Below are positions 1 through 7,007 of a stretch of DNA of 13,387 nt, piece by piece. The position numbers and the translations under genes are program-made. The DNA lies in NCBI GenBank assembly GCA_021804705.1, contig JAJZHC010000020.1, positions 1 through 13,387 on the forward strand, written 5' to 3'. The notes below the pieces were generated by a model that was given only the letters and a program-made list of their open reading frames with translations, was not told the origin of the DNA and searched no databases. Source of the stretch: Pseudomonadota bacterium (GTDB lineage: Bacteria > Pseudomonadota > Gammaproteobacteria > Burkholderiales > Ferrovaceae). Each line of letters opens with the position of its first letter. The first letter of the stretch is position 1.

Positions 1-1
1 C

Positions 2-676
2 GCGCTGCTGTCCCCGCCGCTGGAGGCGGGGCATCACACCGTGATGGAAGATCGTCCCAGAGTTCACCTCGCGCAGGTGATTCGCCAGGCGGGGGTGTTC
101 TATGCAGGGCTGGGGGCGCTCTCGGATGAGGCGCTGTCCCGGGCCCTGGGGGGATTATTGCTGGCAGATCTTGCGGCAGTGGCGGGAGACCGTTATCGCG
201 ACAGCGCATCAGGGGTGCCCGTGCGGCTGTTTGTGGATGAGGCAGCTGAAGTCACCAATCCCGCCTTCATCCAGTTGCTCAACAAGGGTCGGGAATGCGG
301 CTTCGTGGTGACCTTTGCGGTTCAGACCCTGGCCGATCTGGAGGTGGCCATGCGCGGCCCGGCCCCAGCGCGCATGATGCTGGGCAATGCTGGCAACCTG
401 ATCGCTTTCCGCACCCTGGATCCTGAGTCGCGCAGGATCTGGGCAGAACGCGCGGGCAGCGCCTGGGTCCGTACGGGCAGTGACTCGGTGGGCGCGCAGC
501 AGGCGCAGGGGTACAAGGGATGGCAGCGCGGATATTCCGCCGGACGTACGCGCCAGCTTCAGGAGGTAGCCATGATTCCGGAAGCACTGCTGGGCCAGTT
601 GCCCAACCTGCATTTCGTGGCATTGCTGGGCGGGCGGCGCACGGTGGCGGGGCGCCTGCCCCTGGTGAAGGGCTAG
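2..676 (+). CDS. traD: Conjugative coupling protein TraD, SXT/TOL subfamily (C-terminal part)
   Basis: Coupling proteins are inner-membrane ring ATPases that carry the relaxase-DNA complex to the type IV secretion channel during conjugation. The reading frame is open to the left edge, so only the last 224 residues are seen and the true start lies outside the window. The Walker B strand VRLFVDEAAEV is followed by a stretch with NKGRECGF and TFAVQTLADLE, then GNAGNLIAFRTLDPES. This series, with the upstream FYAGLGALSDE and LADLAAVAG segments, matches the motor domain of TraD from SXT-type and PFL_4657-type integrative conjugative elements. Walker A would be to the left of the window. The next gene starts 9 bp downstream and is the usual partner. 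I am sure of the family; whether the whole element is intact cannot be judged from here. Confidence 0.85.
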   Translation, partial: ALLSPPLEAGHHTVMEDRPRVHLAQVIRQAGVFYAGLGALSDEALSRALGGLLLADLAAVAGDRYRDSASGVPVRLFVDEAAEVTNPAFIQLLNKGRECGFVVTFAVQTLADLEVAMRGPAPARMMLGNAGNLIAFRTLDPESRRIWAERAGSAWVRTGSDSVGAQQAQGYKGWQRGYSAGRTRQLQEVAMIPEALLGQLPNLHFVALLGGRRTVAGRLPLVKG

Positions 677-685
677 AGGCGCATC

Positions 686-1066
686 ATGTTGCAAGCACTG
701 GGTGACGAGGTGTTGCGTGATCAGGGCGCCTGGGGCGGCACCCTGGTGCTGCGTGCACTGCATTGGTCCGCACTGCACGCGAGGTCGGGCACCCTGTGGT
801 GGCAGACCTGCTATCGCGGGATTATGCTGACAGGATGGATCGTGGCGGCGGCACCTCTGGGCTTTGCAATGATGGTCCGGCGATGGCGGGGGCGCTGGCG
901 ACGGGATGCATTTGCGGCCATGCAACACCGCGCGGGAATGCCATGGCGGATCCTGGGGCTGCTGCTGGGTACGGGGCTGCTGTTGTTGTGGCCTGCACCA
1001 CTGCCTGCGGGCTGGGTGGCGGGATGGGCGGGAGGGGTGTGGCTGGGGCTTGCCCTGATGCTCTGA
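686..1066 (+). CDS. Short ICE membrane protein, DUF4400/PFL_4697-like
   Basis: This 126-residue protein has one hydrophobic segment at about residues 46-64, a basic loop with RRWRGRWRR, and a very hydrophobic C-terminal third (about 90-126) that could hold two membrane spans. In integrative conjugative elements the gene right after traD commonly encodes a DUF4400 membrane protein of the PFL_4697 family. Position, basic loop and membrane pattern fit that family. It is shorter than the roughly 200 or more residues I expect and lacks the N-terminal membrane part, so it may be a reduced version. The start is the first ATG, 9 bp after traD, with an AGGCGC stretch in front as a modest ribosome site. 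The family assignment is by context and pattern, not by a diagnostic motif. Confidence 0.55.
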   Translation: MLQALGDEVLRDQGAWGGTLVLRALHWSALHARSGTLWWQTCYRGIMLTGWIVAAAPLGFAMMVRRWRGRWRRDAFAAMQHRAGMPWRILGLLLGTGLLLLWPAPLPAGWVAGWAGGVWLGLALML

Positions 1067-1081
1067 TGCGTCTGGAAGGGG

Positions 1082-1240
1082 CTATTTTCCGCCGCGGCTG
1101 AAGTCGTCGATGTCTGCATCCTGGACGGCATAGAGATCATCCAGCGATTCGTCGTCCATATCGTCGCGGTTTGGCACGCGTACGGGTAGAATGGTGGATT
1201 CACTGTCGTTGGAAGCACTGTAAATGGCGCAAGTCTTCAT
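1082..1240 (-). CDS. Small acidic protein of unknown function (52 aa)
   Basis: A 52-residue ORF on the minus strand, convergent with the conjugation genes and divergent from the transporter. The chosen start is an ATG with a perfect AAGGAG five bases upstream (1246-1251). An alternative in-frame ATG at 1261 has AAGGAAA in front and would add MFKKGDK. The frame continues farther upstream, but only as an antisense shadow of the transporter. The N-terminus (MKTCAIYSAS) carries the only cysteine. The second half is strongly acidic (DDMDDESLDD, DADIDD) and the protein ends in SRGGK. I recognise no domain, membrane span or signal peptide. The good ribosome site argues that it is translated; low length and unknown family keep confidence moderate. 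Confidence 0.45.
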   Translation of the reverse strand: MKTCAIYSASNDSESTILPVRVPNRDDMDDESLDDLYAVQDADIDDFSRGGK

Positions 1241-1245
1241 CTTGT

Positions 1246-1251
1246 CTCCTT
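1246..1251 (-). promoter_or_regulatory. Ribosome binding site of the small acidic ORF
   Basis: Read on the minus strand this is AAGGAG followed by five bases (ACAAG) and ATG. It is the best ribosome site in this part of the window and decides the start at 1240 over the longer open frame. Confidence 0.55.
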
Positions 1252-1312
1252 TTTTGAACATGTCTTTTCCTTTGATGTCCTTCCCAGTTAAGCACGTTGT
1301 TGTGACATCCCC

Positions 1313-2224
1313 GTGACAGCACAAGATTCGCAGAAGTCCTGGCGCCGCTGGTTGCCGCAGCTGGCACTCGTCGTCCTCTCGCTGATCTGGGGCTACACCT
1401 GGGTCATGGCCAAGGAGGGCCTGCAATTTGCACCCCCCGTGGCCTTTGCCGCACAACGCAGCGTGGGAGGAGCCCTGGCCCTGTTGCTGGTGCTCTGGCT
1501 TTCGGGCCGTTCCCTGCGCTGGGTGGCCCCGCGCGCCACACTGGCCATCGGCCTCGTTCAGGTGGCCGGTTTCACGCTGCTGCAAACCTGGGCACTGGTG
1601 GAGGGCGGGCCTGGCAAGACGGCGGTGCTCATTTACACCATGCCGATCTGGACCCTGCTGCTGGCCTGGTGGTTTCTGGACGAGCGTGTGCGCGGCGCGC
1701 AATGGGTAGCCGCCGCCTTCACCCTGACGGGGCTGGTGTTGATCATCGAGCCCTGGGACATGCATTCCAGCGCGCTGAGCAAGGTTCTGGGCATCATGGC
1801 AGCCCTGTGCTGGGCCGTGGGAACCATCCTGGTCAAGCGGTTGCGGGCGCGGCAATCTGTGGATTTACTAGCCCTCACAGCCTGGCAGATGGTCGTGGGT
1901 TCGGTGCCGCTGGTGCTCCTGGCCGCTCTGCTGCCCGAACCCGCGACGCAATGGTCGCCTCATTATCTGGGCATTCTGGGATTCATGGCGGTGGCCAGTA
2001 CGGCCCTGTGCTGGTGGCTATGGATCTACATCCTTGATCGCGTCCCTGCCTGGGAGGCCAGCCTTTCGGTGCTGGGTACGCCTGTGGTGGCTATCCTCTC
2101 GTCGCGTTTGCTGACCGGCGAGGATTTCAAGTTGCCCGAAGTCGCGGGGATTTTGCTCATTGGCGCCGGGTTGTTGTTGCTGGCCTTGATCGGCTGGCTG
2201 CTCAGCCGCAGGCTAACCCCCTAG
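1313..2224 (+). CDS. DMT-superfamily (EamA) inner-membrane transporter
   Basis: A 303-residue membrane protein with about ten transmembrane helices arranged as two EamA repeats, roughly residues 15-147 and 158-292. Typical features are LSLIWGYTWVMAKEG at the start of repeat one, PIWTLLLAWWFLDERV near its end, and GTPVVAILSSRLLTGE at the matching place of repeat two. Family members export amino acids, nucleotides or other metabolites; the substrate cannot be read from the sequence. The start is GTG, the only usable start after an in-frame stop at 1289-1291, and it has no clear Shine-Dalgarno sequence. It lies alone, divergent from the small ORF, and ends 79 bp before the next gene. Confidence 0.87.
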   Translation: MTAQDSQKSWRRWLPQLALVVLSLIWGYTWVMAKEGLQFAPPVAFAAQRSVGGALALLLVLWLSGRSLRWVAPRATLAIGLVQVAGFTLLQTWALVEGGPGKTAVLIYTMPIWTLLLAWWFLDERVRGAQWVAAAFTLTGLVLIIEPWDMHSSALSKVLGIMAALCWAVGTILVKRLRARQSVDLLALTAWQMVVGSVPLVLLAALLPEPATQWSPHYLGILGFMAVASTALCWWLWIYILDRVPAWEASLSVLGTPVVAILSSRLLTGEDFKLPEVAGILLIGAGLLLLALIGWLLSRRLTP

Positions 2225-2253
2225 CGGTGGATGCAATTTCCGGCCCATCGGGG

Positions 2254-2259
2254 GATAAT
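2254..2259 (+). promoter_or_regulatory. Possible -10 box for the HDOD-GGDEF gene
   Basis: GATAAT lies 44 bp before the start codon in an otherwise gene-free 79-bp gap. A weak -35 candidate (ATGCAA, 2231-2236) is 17 bp upstream. This is motif reading only; no other regulatory sign was seen in the gap. Confidence 0.3.
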
Positions 2260-2303
2260 ATCGGCTGAATAATAATAACCCACTGACGCCGACGGAACCC
2301 CTT

Positions 2304-4178
2304 ATGATCAAGGACGGTGCTGGATCCCAGGACACCCTGGAAGAGCCGACCGAAGAGTCGCTGCTGCTGCAGATTCAGGCACTCGGTCAATTACCCTCCC
2401 CATCACACACGGCCATGCGTCTGTTTTCCCTGCTGAAATCAGGCGAGAGCGGGCTCAAGGATATCGTCGCGGTCGTCAAGTCCGATCCCACGCTGACTGT
2501 GCGTCTGCTGCGTCTTGCCAACCGTCCGGGTAATGGGGCCGTGCGCCCTGCTGTGGCGGTAGAAGAGGCGCTGGTGCGGCTGGGCCTCAACGCGGCGGTG
2601 CATCTGGCTGCAGGGTTGTCGGTGCTGGACGAAGCGCTCACCAACCACTCCGGCGAGGTATCGGCCTATCTCGATCTTTGCAGGTGCTCGCTTGCCGCTG
2701 CCGTGACTTCCGAATGGCTGTGCAGCCAACCGGGTATTCCAGCCGGGGCAGCTGAAATGTTTACCTGTGCGCTGCTGGCCCGGGTGGGTCAGCTGGCCCT
2801 GCTGCGATTCTATCCCGAGGCTTATAGCGGATTCATGGCATCCACCGGCAATGTGGACGAACTGATACGCCTCGAGCACCAGAATTTTGGCATCGATCAC
2901 GTGACCATCGGTTCGGCCCTGCTCAATGACTGGGGTTTTCCTGCCGTTCTCGTGGAAGTCATCCGCATGGCAGCGTCTGCCCTCGAAGACCGTGCCGGCA
3001 ACGAGCGCAAGGTCATCATGGCGCAGGTGTTGCATGCCTCATGGGAGGTGGCGCCTTTGCTGGTGGCGGGCGCCACCGAGCCCCTCATCCCCGTGGTGCG
3101 CTCCGCCCTTGCGATGCTGGGTGTGGCCACCAGCGATGAAGAGGTGCAGCGTGCGGTGGTGCGGTTGCAGAAGGGCTGGGAAGTCTGGTGCAGGGAGCAC
3201 GGATTCGACGCCACTGCCCCGGTGGCTAGCCGGGAAGATGAGGTTGCGGGGCAACCGGCGGGTGCCGCAACCGTATCGGTCGTGTTCTACGCCGAGCCTT
3301 GTGCGCTCAAGCCAGCCTGGATCGCGGCCCTCGAGGCCGCCGGGTATCGGGTCGTGGAAGCCAGTACCCTGGAAGAATCCGGACGCCAACTGACCGGAGG
3401 ACGCGCCGAGATTCTGCTGGCCATGGTGCATCGCCAGACCCTGTATGTGCATGCCGCAACGCTTTCGGCCATGGTGACGGGCAACGGTCATGCGGCCCTG
3501 CTGTTGCACGACGTGCAGGATGAGCAGGAGCACGCCGAACTGTTGTTATTGGGAATGGATGCCATCCTGCCGCTGGATGTCAGCCCTGCATTGCTCTGCG
3601 CACAGGTAACGCGTGCGGCCCGGCGCATTCAGGCGCACCGGCTGCTGGAGAGCGAACGCAGCGCCCACCGCAAGCTCCTCTCGCAGCTTGCGGTGACCAC
3701 GCGCAAGTTGCATCGTCAAACGCTTACCGATCCCCTCACCGGATTGGCCAACCGGCGCATGGCCGACGCCTTCCTGACACGCCACTGGGCCCAGGCCGAG
3801 CGCCGCCGCACATCCTTGAGCTGTCTGCTCATCGACCTCGACAACTTCAAGCGCATCAACGATGCCTACGGTCATGATGCGGGCGATCGGGTGCTGCAGG
3901 AACTGGCCAGCATCCTCAAGCGTCAGGTGCGCCAGGAAGATCTGGCCGTACGCCTTGGGGGTGATGAATTCCTCATGGTCTGCCCGCTGGCTACCGAATC
4001 CGACATGGAGGTGTTGCGCAACCGCCTGCTGGCGGCCGCAGCGCAGGTGACGCTCGAAACCGGGCCGCTGGTGTTTTCCACAGGCATTGCGCAACGCGAT
4101 CCCCTCACCATGAAATCTCCCGGCGATCTCCTGCGGGTTGCCGATCAGAAACTCATCCGCGTCAAACGGGGGCGTTGA
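2304..4178 (+). CDS. HDOD / receiver-like / GGDEF diguanylate cyclase
   Basis: A 624-residue soluble signalling protein with no membrane span. Residues about 20-225 form an HDOD domain (LGQLPSPSHTAMRLFSLL, then the DPTLTVRLLRLAN helix pair). Residues about 323-440 look like a receiver fold (start VSVVFYAEP, end AILPLDVSPALLCAQV), but I do not see the usual phospho-acceptor aspartate. After a charged helix, residues about 475-624 form a GGDEF domain: DPLTGLANRR, LIDLDNFKRIND, AYGHDAGD and an intact GGDEF at 552-556. An RQED inhibitory site (543-546) lies five residues before it, so product feedback is expected. The predicted reaction is two GTP to cyclic di-GMP. The input to the HDOD part is unknown. 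The first ATG was taken as start; its ribosome site is weak. The gene stands alone in front of the cbb operon. Confidence 0.87.
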   Translation: MIKDGAGSQDTLEEPTEESLLLQIQALGQLPSPSHTAMRLFSLLKSGESGLKDIVAVVKSDPTLTVRLLRLANRPGNGAVRPAVAVEEALVRLGLNAAVHLAAGLSVLDEALTNHSGEVSAYLDLCRCSLAAAVTSEWLCSQPGIPAGAAEMFTCALLARVGQLALLRFYPEAYSGFMASTGNVDELIRLEHQNFGIDHVTIGSALLNDWGFPAVLVEVIRMAASALEDRAGNERKVIMAQVLHASWEVAPLLVAGATEPLIPVVRSALAMLGVATSDEEVQRAVVRLQKGWEVWCREHGFDATAPVASREDEVAGQPAGAATVSVVFYAEPCALKPAWIAALEAAGYRVVEASTLEESGRQLTGGRAEILLAMVHRQTLYVHAATLSAMVTGNGHAALLLHDVQDEQEHAELLLLGMDAILPLDVSPALLCAQVTRAARRIQAHRLLESERSAHRKLLSQLAVTTRKLHRQTLTDPLTGLANRRMADAFLTRHWAQAERRRTSLSCLLIDLDNFKRINDAYGHDAGDRVLQELASILKRQVRQEDLAVRLGGDEFLMVCPLATESDMEVLRNRLLAAAAQVTLETGPLVFSTGIAQRDPLTMKSPGDLLRVADQKLIRVKRGR

Positions 4179-4309
4179 ATCGTGACGGGTTAGATATAAG
4201 CGTCACTGATACATGCAATCAAAATAATTTAATTTACTTATGCATGGTTTTATTTGAAGATGGGGGCCTGACAAGACACACCGTGTACGGACCCTAACGG
4301 AGGAAGACC
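4179..4309 (+). promoter_or_regulatory. AT-rich leader and probable control region of the cbb operon
   Basis: This 131-bp gap is much richer in A+T than its surroundings (4216-4257 especially) and must carry the cbb promoter unless transcription comes from the signalling gene. It holds an inverted repeat, CATGCA at 4212-4217 and TGCATG at 4241-4246, with 23 bp between the arms. Form I cbb operons are usually switched by the LysR-type regulator CbbR, which binds T/A-rich sites of the TNA-N7-8-TNA type; several TTA/TAA-type triplets occur here, but no cbbR gene is in the window. No convincing -35/-10 pair could be chosen. The ribosome site GGAGGA (4299-4304) lies five bases before the cbbL ATG. 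Confidence 0.5.
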
Positions 4310-5731
4310 ATGGCAGTGAAGACCTACAATGCTGGCGTGAAGGAATATCGCCAGACCTACTGGACGCCGGAATACACCCCCAAGGACACTGACCTCCTTG
4401 CCTGCTTCAAGATCACCCCCCAGGCGGGTGTGGATCGCGAAGAAGTCGCTGCGGCCGTGGCTGCAGAGTCTTCCACGGGGACCTGGACCACGGTCTGGAC
4501 CGACCTGCTGACCGACCTCGATTACTACAAGGGCCGCGCCTACCGCATCGAAGACGTGCCCGGCGACGACACTTGCTTCTACGCCTTCGTGGCCTACCCC
4601 ATTGACCTTTTCGAAGAAGGCTCGGTGGTCAACGTGCTGACCTCACTGGTGGGCAACGTGTTTGGCTTCAAGGCATTGCGCGCCTTGCGCCTGGAGGATG
4701 TGCGCTTTCCCATCGCCTATGTCTTGACCTGCGGTGGCCCTCCCCAAGGAATCCAGGTGGAACGCGACAAGATGAACAAGTATGGTCGTCCGCTGTTGGG
4801 TTGCACCATCAAGCCCAAGCTCGGACTTTCCGCCAAGAATTACGGTCGCGCCGTGTACGAGTGCCTGCGCGGCGGACTGGATTTCACCAAGGATGACGAA
4901 AACGTCAACAGCCAACCCTTCATGCGTTGGCGTGACCGCTTCGAGTTCGTGCAGGAGGCCACCCTCAAGGCCCAGCGCGAAACCGGCGAGCGCAAGGGTC
5001 ACTATCTCAATGTGACGGCGCCCACTCCCGAAGAAATGTATAAACGTGCCGAGTTTGCCAAGGAAATCGGCGCACCCATCATCATGCATGACTACCTCAC
5101 CGGCGGTCTCACGGCCAATACGGGTCTCGCCAACTGGTGTCGCGACAACGGCATGCTGCTGCACATTCACCGGGCCATGCACGCCGTGCTGGACCGCAAT
5201 CCGCACCACGGCATTCACTTTCGCGTGCTGACCAAGGTGCTGCGTCTGTCGGGTGGCGACCACCTGCATTCCGGCACTGTGGTGGGCAAGCTCGAAGGCT
5301 CGCGCGAGGCCACTCTGGGCTGGATCGACCTCATGCGCGACGAATACATCAAGGAAGACCGCAGTCGCGGCATTTTCTTCGACCAGGACTGGGGCTCGAT
5401 GCCCGGCTTGTTCCCGGTGGCTTCTGGCGGAATCCATGTATGGCACATGCCGGCCCTCGTCAACATCTTCGGGGATGACTCCGTACTGCAGTTTGGCGGC
5501 GGCACCCTGGGTCACCCCTGGGGCAATGCTGCGGGTGCCGCGGCCAATCGCGTGGCTCTCGAAGCCTGTGTGGCGGCGCGCAATCAGGGTATCGCCATTG
5601 AAAAGGAAGGCCGCGCCGTGCTGACCGCAGCGGCAGCGCATAGCCCGGAACTGCGCATTGCCATGGAAACCTGGAAAGAGATCAAGTTCGAATTCGACAC
5701 CGTCGACAAGCTTGACGTTGCCCACAAATAA
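4310..5731 (+). CDS. cbbL: RuBisCO large subunit, form IA
   Basis: Ribulose-1,5-bisphosphate carboxylase/oxygenase large chain, the CO2-fixing enzyme of the Calvin cycle, working as L8S8 with CbbS. The 473-residue length is normal. Active-site parts are all intact: GCTIKPKLGLS with Lys168, the carbamylation motif DFTKDDEN with Lys194, Asp196 and Glu197 binding magnesium, HIHRAMHA with His287, loop 6 TVVGKLEG with Lys327, and FGGGTLGHPWG for phosphate binding. These match spinach residues with an offset of seven. The sequence resembles proteobacterial form IA enzymes. A strong GGAGGA site precedes the ATG. cbbS follows after 28 bp. Asp82, in RIEDVPGD, sits at the position reported as the CbbO contact in Acidithiobacillus RuBisCO. 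Confidence 0.98.
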   Translation: MAVKTYNAGVKEYRQTYWTPEYTPKDTDLLACFKITPQAGVDREEVAAAVAAESSTGTWTTVWTDLLTDLDYYKGRAYRIEDVPGDDTCFYAFVAYPIDLFEEGSVVNVLTSLVGNVFGFKALRALRLEDVRFPIAYVLTCGGPPQGIQVERDKMNKYGRPLLGCTIKPKLGLSAKNYGRAVYECLRGGLDFTKDDENVNSQPFMRWRDRFEFVQEATLKAQRETGERKGHYLNVTAPTPEEMYKRAEFAKEIGAPIIMHDYLTGGLTANTGLANWCRDNGMLLHIHRAMHAVLDRNPHHGIHFRVLTKVLRLSGGDHLHSGTVVGKLEGSREATLGWIDLMRDEYIKEDRSRGIFFDQDWGSMPGLFPVASGGIHVWHMPALVNIFGDDSVLQFGGGTLGHPWGNAAGAAANRVALEACVAARNQGIAIEKEGRAVLTAAAAHSPELRIAMETWKEIKFEFDTVDKLDVAHK

Positions 5732-5747
5732 ACAAGCCCAATACGCC

Positions 5748-5753
5748 AAGGAG
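5748..5753 (+). promoter_or_regulatory. Ribosome binding site of cbbS
   Basis: AAGGAG lies six bases before the ATG at 5760. It decides the start: the open frame reaches back to 5658 inside cbbL, but only the 5760 start gives the family N-terminus MSEVMDYKS. Confidence 0.8.
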
Positions 5754-5759
5754 CATTTC

Positions 5760-6116
5760 ATGAGCGAAGTAATGGACTACAAGTCGCGCTTGAGCGACCC
5801 CGCCAGCCGCAAATTTGAGACCTTCTCCTATTTGCCCGCGATGACGGCAGACGAAATCAGGAAGCAGGTGGAGTATCTCATCAAGAAAGGCTGGAACCCG
5901 GCCATCGAACATATCGAGCCGGAGTACCTGATGGATTCCTACTGGTACATGTGGAAGCTGCCGATGTTTGGCGAAACCGACGTGACGCGGGTGCTGGCAG
6001 AGGCTGAAGCCTGTCATAAGGCCAACCCCAACAACCATGTGCGCCTCATCGGATACGACAACTTCAAGCAGTCGCAGGGGGCCTCCATGGTGATTTTCCG
6101 CGGCAAGACCGTTTGA
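5760..6116 (+). CDS. cbbS: RuBisCO small subunit, form IAq type
   Basis: The 118-residue small chain caps the L8 core of RuBisCO. Family motifs are KFETFSYLPAM, the IEHIEPE segment, SYWYMWKLPMFGETD and HVRLIGYDNFKQSQG. Between DYKSRL and KFETFSYLP it has six extra residues, SDPASR (12-17), which I recall as absent from the carboxysomal CbbS of Halothiobacillus (DYKQSLKYETFSYLPP). That insertion marks the IAq branch, which goes with cbbQO and not with carboxysome genes, in agreement with the neighbours here. It is followed by a strong terminator. Confidence 0.97.
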   Translation: MSEVMDYKSRLSDPASRKFETFSYLPAMTADEIRKQVEYLIKKGWNPAIEHIEPEYLMDSYWYMWKLPMFGETDVTRVLAEAEACHKANPNNHVRLIGYDNFKQSQGASMVIFRGKTV

Positions 6117-6141
6117 GAGTTTACGGTCATGCACTTTAAGT

Positions 6142-6175
6142 CCCCCGCTGCCGAAAGGTACGGGGGCTTTTTTTT
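6142..6175 (+). terminator. Intrinsic terminator between cbbS and cbbQ
   Basis: CCCCCG (6142-6147) pairs with CGGGGG (6161-6166). Inside is a small internal loop and a CC-GAAA-GG tetraloop hairpin (6151-6158). CTT and a run of eight T follow (6168-6175). It ends only 14 bp before the cbbQ ATG, so it sits inside the operon rather than at its end. Partial read-through would give much more cbbLS mRNA than cbbQO mRNA. Confidence 0.9.
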
Positions 6176-6189
6176 AGAAGAGAGCGATC

Positions 6190-6993
6190 ATGAGTGACAT
6201 CCTTTCCCAATACCGTATCAACACGCCCCCCTATTACCGTCCCGTGGCGGACGAAGTCACCCTGTTTGAGGCGGCCTATTCGGTGCGCATGCCGATGATG
6301 CTGAAAGGCCCCACGGGCTGCGGTAAAACGCGTTTTGTGGAGTACATGGCCTACACCCTGGGAAAACCCCTGGTGACGGTGGCTTGCAATGAGGACATGA
6401 CGGCTTCAGATCTGGTGGGTCGGTTTTTGCTGGATGCCCAGGGCACGCGCTGGCAGGATGGCCCCCTGGCGCTGGCGGCACGCCATGGCGCCATTTGTTA
6501 CCTGGATGAGGTGGTGGAAGCGCGCCAGGACACCACGGTCGTCATCCATCCCCTGACGGACAACCGGCGCGTCCTGCCGCTGGAAAAGAAGGGCGAGCTC
6601 ATCCGGGCCCATGCCGATTTTCAGTTGGTGATCTCCTATAACCCGGGATACCAAAGCTTGATGAAGGATCTCAAGCAATCCACCAAACAGCGTTTTGGTG
6701 CGCTCGATTTCAATTATCCGGAACACGCCGTGGAAGCCGAGATCGTGGCCCATGAAACGGGCGTCGCACCTGATATTGCCGACAAGCTGGTGTCCATTGC
6801 CGAGCGCGCGCGCAATCTCAAGGGGCACGGCCTGGATGAAGGGATTTCCACGCGCATGCTGATCTATGCGGGCAGCCTCATCGCCACCGGGGTCGAAGCC
6901 CAAAACGCCTGCCGCGTCACCCTGGTGCGTCCCATCACGGATGATCCTGACATGCGCGATGCCCTCGACGCCGCCGTGACCACTTTCTTCTAG
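6190..6993 (+). CDS. cbbQ: CbbQ, MoxR-type AAA+ ATPase subunit of RuBisCO activase
   Basis: CbbQ forms a hexameric ring that binds CbbO and uses ATP to remodel inhibited RuBisCO. The 267-residue protein shows Walker A GPTGCGKT (40-47), Walker B ICYLDE (102-107), sensor-1 Asn in VISYNPGYQ (151) and an arginine-finger region KQRFGALDF (Arg168). The C-terminal helical lid contains EGISTRMLIYAGSLI, typical of the CbbQ/NirQ/NorQ group. The start ATG is preceded by only a modest AAGAGAG site directly behind the terminator. The stop codon overlaps the ribosome site of cbbO. The CbbQ reading over NorQ rests on the cbbLS neighbours. Confidence 0.95.
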   Translation: MSDILSQYRINTPPYYRPVADEVTLFEAAYSVRMPMMLKGPTGCGKTRFVEYMAYTLGKPLVTVACNEDMTASDLVGRFLLDAQGTRWQDGPLALAARHGAICYLDEVVEARQDTTVVIHPLTDNRRVLPLEKKGELIRAHADFQLVISYNPGYQSLMKDLKQSTKQRFGALDFNYPEHAVEAEIVAHETGVAPDIADKLVSIAERARNLKGHGLDEGISTRMLIYAGSLIATGVEAQNACRVTLVRPITDDPDMRDALDAAVTTFF

Positions 6994-7007
6994 GAGGGCG
7001 CAGCATC

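Noticed and set aside
209..928. Long minus-strand ORF opposite traD and the membrane protein gene
   Set aside because: No recognisable domain, Gln/His/Pro-rich shadow composition, and it overlaps convincing TraD motifs on the other strand.
1241..1855. Upstream extension of the small minus-strand ORF to 257 codons
   Set aside because: The added part is antisense to the transporter and low in complexity; the real start is marked by AAGGAG at 1246-1251.
5658..5759. Longer cbbS starting inside cbbL
   Set aside because: The start at 5760 has a strong ribosome site and gives the family N-terminus.
4643..5761. 372-codon minus-strand ORF opposite cbbL
   Set aside because: It is the mirror of a highly conserved RuBisCO gene and shows no family features of its own.
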